Origin: an uncultured Bacteroidota bacterium
GTDB lineage: Bacteria; Bacteroidota; Bacteroidia; Flavobacteriales; Flavobacteriaceae
Length of the DNA: 7,853 nt
Direction: 5' to 3'
Assembly (NCBI GenBank): GCA_903837025.1
Contig: CAILTC010000053.1
Location: forward strand, 1 to 7,853
In this document: positions 1 to 6,316 of the stretch, in pieces
How positions within the stretch are numbered: the stretch's first letter is position 1
How the letters are laid out: each line of letters begins with the position of its first letter
The notes under the pieces: generated by a model
What the model saw: only the letters and a program-made list of their open reading frames with translations
Databases searched by the model: none
Told to the model about the DNA's origin: nothing
Program-made: the position numbers and the translations under genes

Positions 1-108
1 GACCATCTGGGTAATGTCCCGATCGCTCGGATATGCAGTAAATACCCCGCTAACGGATAGCGCAGAATTGCATTCTGTGCCCACAAACAAGAGCATGAAA
101 AACAAGAG
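1..108. other. GC-richer left edge with small hairpins, function unknown
   Basis: This stretch is visibly richer in G and C than the rest of the window. It contains several short potential stems. CCGA/TCGG around a TCGC loop lies at 19-30. CGCTA/TAGCG lies at about 48-62. A 9-pair stem with one G-T wobble lies at 60-80 around a TGC loop. A terminator follows at 109-140. The longest plus-strand open frame (2-121) is open at the left edge, has no recognisable protein similarity and ends inside the terminator. It could be the 3' end of a structured RNA or an untranslated region, but I do not recognise an RNA family. Confidence 0.3.
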
Positions 109-196
109 AAAAGCTATATCATAACGGTATAGCTTTTTTTGTATCTTTAAAACAAAAAAAATGTCAACAAAATATAAACCCGATGGCTCGGAAATG
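18..196. repeat. Degenerate 18-base direct repeat, two copies
   Basis: CCCGATCGCTCGGATATG at 18-35 and CCCGATGGCTCGGAAATG at 179-196 match at 16 of 18 positions. In both copies the inner part can form the same 4-pair stem (CCGA/TCGG) with a four-base loop that differs in one base. The copies lie 161 bases apart on either side of the terminator at 109-140. They may belong to a dispersed structured repeat or mark a past duplication. Confidence 0.35.
109..140 (+). terminator. Rho-independent terminator
   Basis: A perfect 10-base-pair stem joins AAAAGCTATA (109-118) to TATAGCTTTT (128-137) around a 9-base loop. The right arm runs into a tract of seven T. It would end a transcript coming from the left edge of the window. 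The A-rich left arm could also support termination on the minus strand. Confidence 0.75.
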
Positions 197-220
197 ACAA
201 AACAAAGTCGTGAACGCTAG
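161..220 (+). CDS. Possible 19-residue micro-ORF or gene stub
   Basis: ATG at 161 follows a run of eight A and opens a 19-codon frame ending in TAG at 218-220. The peptide is short, hydrophilic and lysine-rich (MSTKYKPDGSEMTKQ...). It starts 21 bases after the terminator at 109-140, and TATCTTTA at 142-149 vaguely resembles a Bacteroidota -7 element. It includes the second copy of an 18-base degenerate repeat, also present at 18-35. I do not recognise the peptide. It may be the 5' stub of a lost gene or simply chance. Confidence 0.15.
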   Translation: MSTKYKPDGSEMTKQSRER

Positions 221-287
221 CGCTGCTCCTAACACGATTCTTTTATAATAAAACGTTCCATTTAAGGAATTGCAATTAATAATGAGG

Positions 288-318
288 TTGTTACGTAAAA
301 GTCAAAATAGAGTAACAA
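288..318. repeat. 7-bp inverted repeat near the transposase 3' flank
   Basis: TTGTTAC (288-294) and GTAACAA (312-318) are perfect inverted copies with a 17-base spacer. The pair lies just outside the terminator of the transposase gene, where the left end of the insertion sequence is expected. It could be part of that end, but no matching copy is visible on the other side of the transposase, so this is only a candidate. Confidence 0.3.
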
Positions 319-343
319 TCCTAAAATTTGGAAGGAAACAATA

Positions 344-380
344 AAAACCTAATGCTAGAATAAATCTGGCATTAGGTTTT
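344..380 (-). terminator. Terminator of the transposase gene
   Basis: A perfect 12-base-pair stem joins AAAACCTAATGC (344-355) to GCATTAGGTTTT (369-380) around a 13-base loop. It lies 12 bases past the transposase stop codon. Read on the minus strand, the stem is followed by a run of T (complement of 342-347), as expected for intrinsic termination. On the plus strand it also ends in TTTT, so it may shield the element from transcription in both directions. Confidence 0.8.
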
Positions 381-392
381 GTTATTCAAGTA

Positions 393-1673
393 TCATTTAC
401 AATTTTCGCATCTATTTTGTTGGTTTTGGGTGATTCTTACTATTTTTTGGTTGTCAAAGTGGGTTTTGTAATGGTTTATGTCCAAGGATTTTCCTGAAAA
501 TGTTTCAGAGGGAGTGTTTCCTTGCAATGAAAGTTGGGGGCGTATGATGTTATACGTTTGTATGTCTGTCTCTAAGGCAATTTCAAGTTGTTTTCTGTTG
601 GCTAAATTTTGGGGTAACAAAAACTGGTGCTTAATAATTTTATTGAACGCTTCGATTCTGGAGTTTGAAAAAGGAATATCTTTTTGGGCAATCAGGTGTT
701 TTATATCTTGGTCTGTAGTGGCTAGAAATTCTTTGACTGTGATGTTTACATTTTCTACACCGCCATCGGTTACCAAAGTTATAGGGTCTTGATTTTTGTG
801 TTTTAAGTAAGCATTTTGCAATAAATTTTTAATGGCTTTTGGGCAGGACCTATTTTCAACACTATACCCTAAAATCATCTTGGAATAATGATCTATCAGG
901 AAATGAATGTATTGTTTTTTGCCATCTGTCGTTTTGAGTATCGTAACATCGGCACACCAAATTTCGTTGGGTCTATAACTCATTAAAGAAGAATACTTAG
1001 TTTTTGCATGCAAGTGTCTAGATTGACCATAGCCTAAAAGGTTGGAATATTTGTAAAAAGTAGTCAAACAAAAAGAGATCTCCTTGTTTCGTAATGCCAT
1101 CAGGTAAACAGAAGATTTAGACCAATGTAGATACAGTTCATTTTCCATATAGTTTTTGATTTGGAAGATTTCCTTTTTTAATAACTGGTGTGGATACTGT
1201 TTGACGCACCACAAAAAATAGGAGGCATCACATTTATTAATAACAAGTGTTTTGTAATTATGATAGGTGGCTCTAGAAATGTTAAAAATCTTTACCGCTG
1301 ATTCGATAGAAACAAATTCTTTTGCAATCTCGATAACATTGACAATCTTTTCTTTTTGCAGTGCAACTTGTTTCCTAACTCCTTTAACATTGCCCGTAAT
1401 TTCGTGATAGGTATCCGATAGTTTGAAATACGCTTCCATTACTTTTTTGCTGTTGCTGGATGCTCCAACTCTTTTTATCAACTCCAATTCCTCTTTTATG
1501 AAGGAGGCTATTTCGCAACCTGCGTATTTATTTTCTTTTTCTCGCTCCCAGCGATGCTTGTTGGTTTTTGGGATTTGGTTTTTTAGGGTGTTCGGCAAAT
1601 TGCCATATAAGCCGTTTCGGATATAATGCTTGACATTGGTATCCCAAGAAATGCGAGAAAGTTGATGAACCAT
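393..1673 (-). CDS. DDE (rve integrase-core) transposase
   Basis: A 426-residue protein that would cut and join DNA ends to move an insertion sequence. Residues about 112-142 resemble a helix-turn-helix (EIAKEFVSIESAVKIFNISR) that could bind the element ends. The integrase-core RNase H fold spans about 233-350. The catalytic triad is visible: D242 in IWCADVT, D303 in LVTDGG and E341 in SNSRIEAFNK, with 37 residues between the last two. The C-terminal HxxRPQLSLQGNTPSE-like stretch (about 374-391) is typical of IS3/IS481-like enzymes. The frame is intact, so the enzyme could be active. ATG at 1673 is the first in-frame ATG; the frame stays open back to a stop at 1716-1718, and no clear ribosome-binding site is seen, which is usual in this phylum. 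It lies directly against a broken thiF-like gene. I cannot name the IS family, and clear terminal inverted repeats were not found. Confidence 0.88.
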   Translation of the reverse strand: MVHQLSRISWDTNVKHYIRNGLYGNLPNTLKNQIPKTNKHRWEREKENKYAGCEIASFIKEELELIKRVGASSNSKKVMEAYFKLSDTYHEITGNVKGVRKQVALQKEKIVNVIEIAKEFVSIESAVKIFNISRATYHNYKTLVINKCDASYFLWCVKQYPHQLLKKEIFQIKNYMENELYLHWSKSSVYLMALRNKEISFCLTTFYKYSNLLGYGQSRHLHAKTKYSSLMSYRPNEIWCADVTILKTTDGKKQYIHFLIDHYSKMILGYSVENRSCPKAIKNLLQNAYLKHKNQDPITLVTDGGVENVNITVKEFLATTDQDIKHLIAQKDIPFSNSRIEAFNKIIKHQFLLPQNLANRKQLEIALETDIQTYNIIRPQLSLQGNTPSETFSGKSLDINHYKTHFDNQKIVRITQNQQNRCENCK

Positions 1674-1705
1674 AAAAGGAATTTGCAGCGTAAATAGTCT
1701 TGTTT

Positions 1706-1990
1706 CAAAATGCGGTTAGTTCGGTGAATAAGTGCCACGGCTTTAGGTAATCTCACCTCAGAATCTACAAATAATTATTACCCTTTATTGGCTGTGGTTA
1801 CTGTATCATCATCGTATAAATTGACTTGCTATCCTGCGTGACCTAAAACAATAATGCTACGACTCATTCTTGCGAGTTCTGTGAACATTCTGCTTCCTGT
1901 TCCTCCTGCACGAATAAGATTCACGATTACGGGATTGGTTGGGTTTATCAGGTAATTGTCTGTATAGTGCACGGGGTATTGTGTGTTTAT
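1706..1990 (-). pseudogene. PRTRC-system ThiF-family gene, 5' remnant
   Basis: Reading the minus strand from 1990 gives 95 codons in one frame that closely resemble the N-terminus of PRTRC-system ThiF-family proteins (E1/ThiF-like adenylyltransferase fold). The N-terminal block is HYTDNYLINPTNPVIVNLI (codons 8-26). The nucleotide-binding loop AGGTGS (28-33) follows, with arginine where the first glycine of GxGGTGS is expected. Then come LYDDDTVT and SEVRLPKAVALIHRTNR. It is clearly dead: TAG at 1831-1829 and two consecutive TAA codons at 1780-1775 interrupt the frame. The expected ATG is ATA (1990-1988), and the gene stops being recognisable at about 1706, where the insertion sequence begins. 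PRTRC genes are cassettes of plasmids and integrated elements. The role of ThiF in the cassette is unknown. Identification is from memory of the family, not a search. Confidence 0.8.
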
Positions 1991-2136
1991 GACAGTAGTT
2001 TTTTAAGGGTTGAACCATTTTTAATTAAGGATTTCATAGGGAACTGTTTTCGGCTACCAAGAAGGCTTTGCCATAATTGAATGATGTTTCCTTATTATGG
2101 GACTATGAAATACATTCAATACTGCTTGGGAAATTT
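1987..2136 (-). pseudogene. Probable PRTRC protein B, 3' remnant
   Basis: The frame ending in TAA at 1989-1987 reads GNIIQLWQSL...KSLIKNGSTLKKLLS, a C-terminus like that of PRTRC-system protein B, which often precedes the ThiF gene. The frame is broken by two TAA codons at 2097-2092, and further up by TGA at 2118-2116. Recognisable sequence fades above about 2136. Its stop overlaps the lost thiF start in the sequence TCATAAAC. An ancestral ATGA overlap (stop of B, start of ThiF) with one G to A change would explain both the retained stop and the missing start. The order B then ThiF supports the assignment. Nothing of the other PRTRC genes is visible. Confidence 0.55.
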
Positions 2137-2149
2137 TTATCACGCCTAA

Positions 2150-2169
2150 TTTTTACTAAGGAGTAAAAA
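2150..2169. repeat. 8-bp hairpin
   Basis: TTTTTACT (2150-2157) and AGTAAAAA (2162-2169) pair perfectly around AAGG. It lies just upstream of the PRTRC-B remnant and has no evident gene to terminate. It is AT-rich and may be chance. Confidence 0.3.
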
Positions 2170-2607
2170 CTAAATCGCATAAAATTTCTTGATGATTAAA
2201 GAGAAGGTTCTAATCTTAAAAACAGATGAAAAATAAGCTATATATTCTAAATGTTTCCTTGTTTTTTTGTAAATTTGCTATTGATTTACAAGGAATTTAG
2301 TTGAAAATGAATGCAATGAGCACCATTACTAAATCGTTACCGATAGAGTTTATGAATCTTGTAAACTACTCTTAATTAGCTACTTTCAGCTTTACTACTC
2401 TTTTTTTGCAAAAAAGCGGAGAAACCTCAAAATCAGTAATGTCCGATGTATAACAAAACAAACCCGGATATAATAAAAATAAAGCTAATAAAACAGCAGC
2501 TTATGTTAAAAAAGTAAGAAAAGTTCACAAAAACAAAAATTATTATTTATCTTTAAAATGTATTAAAAACCCGCTAAAAAACATGCTTTTTTAAGATAGT
2601 AACATTT
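2161..2607. other. Spacer between the PRTRC relic and the PAS gene, possible degraded ORF
   Basis: No intact gene is visible. On the plus strand a frame starting ATG at 2307 runs to TAA at 2592-2594, interrupted only by TAA at 2373-2375 and TAA at 2451-2453. It would give about 95 codons, lysine-rich in its last third. The element TAAATTTG at 2270-2277, 30 bases ahead, fits the Bacteroidota -7 consensus TAnnTTTG, but no TTG lies at the right distance. The peptide is not recognised. It could be a dead small gene or chance in AT-rich DNA. Confidence 0.25.
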
Positions 2608-4535
2608 ATGAAAAATAGTAACAAAAACAAAGAAGAACTTATAAAATAGCTTAATAATTTGCATAAAAAGCAGAATAGTGTAGTTGATTTATACCAGAAA
2701 GATCTCGAAGACTATAATGCCGAAAAACTAATTTTAAATACAGATTATCAAAAAGCAGAAATACAGCGACTAATTAGCGAGCATCAAGTAATTCTGCTTG
2801 AATTAGAATTAATTATTCAGGAACTTACTCTTCAAAATGAAGAAAAAGAAAACAGAACAAAGGAATTAGCCATTGTCAACACACAACTTTCCTTTCAAAA
2901 TAAAGAAAAAAGAAAAAGAGCTGACGAATTAACCAAGGCCAACTTCGTTCTTGCTTTTGAAAATGAAGAAAAAGCAAAAAAAGCCGCAGAATTAGTTACT
3001 ATTTATGATTTATTAATCAAAAAAAAACAAAGGTTAGATGTCATTTTAGAAGTTTCTAATTCAGGAACTTGGGGATTGAATCTACAAAAAGGCGAAACCA
3101 TTTTTTAATGAGAGATGGGCTTCTATCATAGGTTATACTTTAGAAGAAATTACCCCAACAAACATGGATACTCGCATAAAACATACACATCCTGACGACA
3201 TATCAAAATCAAACTTATTACTAAAAAAATACTGCAATGGAGAAGTAGATTATTATGAATGTGAATCTCGTATGAAGCATAAAAATGGCCAATGGATTTG
3301 GGTACTTGATAGAGGAAAAGTAAATGAATGGGACAAAAATGGAAAAATGTTGATGATGTCTGGCATTCGCGAAGACATTACCGAAAGAAAACTAGCCGAG
3401 ATTAAACTACGAGAAAGTGAATATCGTTATCGCTCACTTGTAGAGTGGTCTCCAGAATCTATCATTGTACAACGAAAAGGCAAAATAATTTATGTAAATC
3501 CAGCGGCAATCAGGATGTTTAAATTAGTTTCGATTGATGATTTATTAGGGAAATCAATCTTTGATTGGGCACATTTAGACAGCCAAAACTTAATAAAGGA
3601 AAGAATAAAAATGCTTGTAGCAATTGGCGATTCTACGCCCAGTGTAGAACTTAAACTAATTACGCAGGACAGATCAATTATTTATGTTAAAAGCCAAGCT
3701 TTAGTAATTAATTATGATGGAAAAATAGCTGTACAATATTCATTAAGAGATATAACTTATAAAAAAAGAATTAGAAAATTCCTTAGCCAAAGTGAACGAA
3801 ATTGCTCATTTAGGAGCATGGGAATTAAATTTGAATAATTACAAATTAAATTTATCCAATATCACAAAGGAAATTCTAGAAGTTGAAAATAATTTTGATA
3901 TTGATCTTGATAATGCTATATCCTTTTTTAATCTTGAGAAGAAAAGAAACGGAATTGTAGCAGTACTAAAAAAAGGAGTTGTAACAGGCGAAAAATGGGA
4001 AAAAGAATTAATAATTAGAACCGCAAAAGGCAATGATTTATGGGTGAAAATAATTGGTGAAACCGAATTCCTTAATGAAAATCCGATACGAATAAATGGT
4101 AGTTTCCAAGACATTAACACCAATAAACAAACCCAATTAGCCCTTCAAAAAAACTTAAAAGAGTTAGAAGATTATAAGTTTGCCCTGGATCAATCTGCCA
4201 TTATTGCAATTACAGATGAAAAGGGGGTTATAAAAACTATTAATGATAATTTTTGCAAAATATCTCAATATAGCAAAGAAGAATTAATAGGTAATTCCCA
4301 TAAAATTATAACATCTAATTATCATTCTGAAGCATTTTTCAAAGAGATACAAGACACCATAACATCTGGAAAAGTGTGGAAAGGAGTCATAAAAAACAAA
4401 AAGAAAAACGATGAATATTATTGGGAAAACACCACAATTGTTCCTTTTTTAGATGCTAATAACAAGCCTTGTCAATACCTTAGTATTCGGTATGATATAA
4501 CAGAAATTAAAAACAACGAAGACAAAATCAAGTAA
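2608..4535 (+). pseudogene. Multi-PAS sensory protein, broken, kinase domain absent
   Basis: Three overlapping frames join into one protein of about 641 residues once two extra bases are removed. The first part (2608-3108) is a coiled coil with three 21-residue repeats. Four PAS-like domains follow at about 3031-3391, 3422-3766, 3792-4127 and 4173-4511. PAC-type signatures are SGIREDITERK, YSLRDITYKK, GSFQDINTNK and SIRYDITEIK. Lesions are TAG at 2647-2649 (codon 14 from ATG 2608), one extra T in the T run 3101-3106, and one extra A in the A run 3761-3767. With both bases removed the length is exactly 642 codons. Such proteins normally end in HisKA and HATPase_c kinase domains or another output domain. 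Here the frame stops right after the fourth PAS, 34 bases before the amylase gene, so no output module remains. If TAG is ignored, a TTG at 2659 is the only later start candidate in the first segment. The sensed signal is unknown. Confidence 0.85.
2824..3012 (+). repeat. Three 63-base tandem repeats coding a coiled coil
   Basis: Three consecutive 21-codon units lie at 2824-2886, 2887-2949 and 2950-3012. They begin LTLQNEEKENR, LSFQNKEKRKR and LAFENEEKAKK, and each continues with a (T/A)(K/D/A)EL block. Twenty-one residues equal three heptads, so the units extend a continuous coiled coil in phase. This pattern is familiar from the N-terminal regions of PAS histidine kinases in Bacteroidota. 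Repeat number probably changes by recombination. Confidence 0.85.
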
Positions 4536-4569
4536 ACGATGAAATATATCAAACATTAATATATACATA

Positions 4570-5952
4570 ATGAATAAATTAAAATACTCAAAAACTGTAA
4601 ATACTCTCTTTTTCACACCTTCAAAATTTCTATTTATAGGATTTATATCGCTTTTTTTTATTTTTCAAAGTTGTAGCAAAAATGATAATCCTATTGTTGT
4701 AAATCCTCCATCATCCTTTCAAACTCCCAACATTGAAGATGTTGTAATGTATGAAATAAATCCTGCGGCATTTAGTACAACTAAAAATTTTCAGGGAATA
4801 ACGAATCGGTTAGACGATATAAAAGCATTGGGAATTAATACCATTTGGATCATGCCAATATATCCTGTTGGGGTCCTGAAATCTTTCGGCTCTCCTTATT
4901 GTGTCAAAGATTATACTGCAGTTAATCCAAGTTTAGGAACATTACAAGAACTTAAAACTTTAGTAACCAAAGCCCACGAAAAAAACATTGCCGTACTATT
5001 AGATTGGGTAGGCAATCACACTTCATGGGACAATACATGGATTACAAATAAAAGCTGGTACACACAAGATGCAAATGGAAATATCATTAGTCCAGCAGGA
5101 ACAAATTGGAATGATGTTGCCGACTTAAATTATAATAATAGTGACATGCGGATTGCCATGATTGCTGCAATGAAATACTGGGTCGAAAACGCCAACATTG
5201 ACGGATATCGTTGTGATGCAGCAGATTTTATTCCTTTTGATTTTTGGCAGCAAGCCATCAATTCGCTTCGGAAAATTCCAGGAAAAAATCTAATTATGCT
5301 CGCAGAAGGTAACCGCGCAGATCATTTTAATGCTGGTTTTCAATTAGACTTTTCATGGGATTATCTAAGTACATTAAAAAACGTATTTACAGCTAATCAA
5401 AATGTCTCCACCCTATTTTCAACAAACGCAAATGAATATCTATCGGTACCAAACGGAAAGCAAAAACTTAGATTTACTACGAATCATGACGAATCCAATC
5501 AAGCAACTCCAATCACTGTTTTTGGCGGAAAAAATGGCGCTCTTGCCGCATCAGCAATTACAATCTTTATGCAAGGTGTTCCATTGATTTATTGCGGACA
5601 AGAAGTGGGCGTTAGCAATACTTCTACCTATAACGGAAGCGCAACAATCAATTGGAATACGAATGGCGATATGCTTTCAGAATACACTAAAATGTTGACT
5701 TTTTATAACAGTTCTAATGCCGCTCGAAAAGGAATTCTAACAACGTTTAGCGATACTAATATTGCTTTTTTTGAAAAAAAATTGGGTGCCGAAACCATTC
5801 TAGTAATCACAAATACGCGCGCAACTACACAAACTCTTTCTGTTCCTGCTGTCTTACAAGGAAATTGGAATAATGCGTTTACCAATTCAGCTGTAAGCCT
5901 TTCTAACAATCTATCCTTGAGTCCGTACCAATATTTAATTCTTAAAAACTGA
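4570..5952 (+). CDS. GH13 alpha-amylase-family lipoprotein
   Basis: A 460-residue glycoside hydrolase predicted to cleave alpha-1,4 glucosidic bonds in starch- or glycogen-like glucans at the cell envelope. A signal peptide with a hydrophobic core (about 19-32) ends in the lipobox FQSC, with lipidated Cys35, so the enzyme is membrane-anchored, either periplasmic or surface-exposed. The GH13 barrel spans about 55-380. Conserved regions are region I DWVGNH (145-150), region II GYRCDAAD with nucleophile D216, region III LAEGN with acid/base E246, and region IV TTNHDE with stabiliser D307. A small beta-sandwich C domain follows from about 395 to the end. The length suits a compact single-enzyme GH13; no carbohydrate-binding module is apparent. 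ATG at 4570 has no strong ribosome-binding site or clear own promoter and lies 34 bases after the dead PAS gene. No SusC/SusD-like or transport genes are nearby. The exact subfamily (alpha-amylase, neopullulanase-like or other) cannot be told from the motifs. Confidence 0.93.
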   Translation: MNKLKYSKTVNTLFFTPSKFLFIGFISLFFIFQSCSKNDNPIVVNPPSSFQTPNIEDVVMYEINPAAFSTTKNFQGITNRLDDIKALGINTIWIMPIYPVGVLKSFGSPYCVKDYTAVNPSLGTLQELKTLVTKAHEKNIAVLLDWVGNHTSWDNTWITNKSWYTQDANGNIISPAGTNWNDVADLNYNNSDMRIAMIAAMKYWVENANIDGYRCDAADFIPFDFWQQAINSLRKIPGKNLIMLAEGNRADHFNAGFQLDFSWDYLSTLKNVFTANQNVSTLFSTNANEYLSVPNGKQKLRFTTNHDESNQATPITVFGGKNGALAASAITIFMQGVPLIYCGQEVGVSNTSTYNGSATINWNTNGDMLSEYTKMLTFYNSSNAARKGILTTFSDTNIAFFEKKLGAETILVITNTRATTQTLSVPAVLQGNWNNAFTNSAVSLSNNLSLSPYQYLILKN

Positions 5953-6089
5953 TATTAAACTTGTACTCAAAAGTTCATAATAATTTGATATTTTAACCCG
6001 TTGGGTGTAATTTAATTATTTAACCACATAGAACATAGATTTTAAAAATTCCGAAAGTCGTTTTACTCTACGAAACGTAAACTTCATCA
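5953..6089. other. Amylase downstream spacer with short hairpin
   Basis: AACCCGTTGGGT at about 5995-6006 forms a 4-pair stem, too short for a convincing terminator. The stretch after it, around 6023-6040 (ACCACATAGAACATAG), resembles from memory a dispersed intergenic repeat of Flavobacterium genomes; this is not verifiable here. No gene is seen other than the possible upstream extension of the remnant that starts at 6090. Confidence 0.25.
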
Positions 6090-6206
6090 ATGGCGAGAAC
6101 CACAGGTTATGCAGCAATAACTTCAATGTTTCTGGAAGGTATATTTACCAAAAAGGGTGTTTTTCCTCAAGAATTAATTGGAAAACAGGAGCCCTATTTT
6201 GAGTAA
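6090..6206 (+). pseudogene. Saccharopine dehydrogenase-like C-terminal remnant
   Basis: A 38-codon frame begins MARTTGYAAITSMFLEG and continues IFTKKGVFPQELIGK. It looks like the C-terminal end of bacterial saccharopine dehydrogenase-family proteins, where a MARTTGYTA-like block is followed by an LxxKGxxPPExxGK-like block. The frame stops at TAA 6204-6206. Beyond it the same frame continues as IFNYLQNQNGNYLKTQ, which resembles the natural end of such proteins. The stop is therefore probably a nonsense mutation, and the relic may extend to about 6260. An in-frame TAA at 6078-6080 and loss of similarity upstream show that the NAD(P)-binding domain is gone. The intact enzyme would act in lysine metabolism or a related reaction. 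Family identification is from memory and moderately sure. Confidence 0.6.
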
Positions 6207-6263
6207 ATTTTTAACTATTTGCAAAATCAAAATGGAAATTATTTAAAAACACAACGGAAATTA

Positions 6264-6297
6264 TTGCAACTCGAAATATCAAATTTTTCTACCTTTG
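6264..6297 (+). promoter_or_regulatory. Bacteroidota-type promoter of rlmH
   Basis: TACCTTTG at 6290-6297 matches the primary sigma factor -7 consensus of this phylum (TAnnTTTG). TTG at 6264-6266 lies 23 bases upstream, slightly longer than the usual spacing. Transcription would begin close to 6303, only a few bases before the rlmH start, giving a very short leader. Confidence 0.6.
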
Positions 6298-6316
6298 CTT
6301 TTCAAAATTTTAATGA

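Larger units (their letters stand above)
300..1700 (-). mobile_element. Insertion sequence with approximate ends
   Basis: The transposase gene and its terminator form a one-gene insertion sequence. The right end must lie between the transposase start (1673) and the last recognisable thiF-like codon (1706). The left end must lie left of the terminator at 344, probably between about 281 and 343. No clean inverted repeats or target duplication could be picked out. The weak pair CGTAAAAGTC (294-303) and CGTAAATAGTC (1689-1699) lies at both candidate borders in direct orientation, but it is not exact. The rest of the thiF gene is not visible left of the element, so the insertion was accompanied or followed by a deletion, or the element itself is truncated. 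Confidence 0.5.

Noticed and set aside
1..108. tRNA, tmRNA, RNase P or group II intron end at the left edge
   Set aside because: Small stems are present, but no diagnostic motif of any of these RNA families could be recognised.
478..792. Plus-strand open frame of 104 codons
   Set aside because: It lies wholly antisense to the intact transposase, which has a full catalytic triad; the frame has no recognisable motifs.
283..1760. TGAGGT (283-288 region) and ACCTCA (1755-1760) as terminal inverted repeats of the insertion sequence
   Set aside because: The right copy lies inside the thiF-like remnant, about 50 bases beyond the last possible IS border, and matching beyond six bases needs gaps.
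3839..4123. Minus-strand open frame of 94 codons
   Set aside because: It is antisense to the PAS coding sequence and has no domain or start signal.
4536..4569. Dedicated promoter for the amylase gene
   Set aside because: No TTG / TAnnTTTG pair at a sensible spacing is visible in the 34-base gap; a promoter may lie inside the dead PAS gene.
5402..5909. Small open frames within the amylase gene on both strands (5402-5587 plus, 5703-5909 minus)
   Set aside because: Both are shadows of the intact GH13 coding frame.
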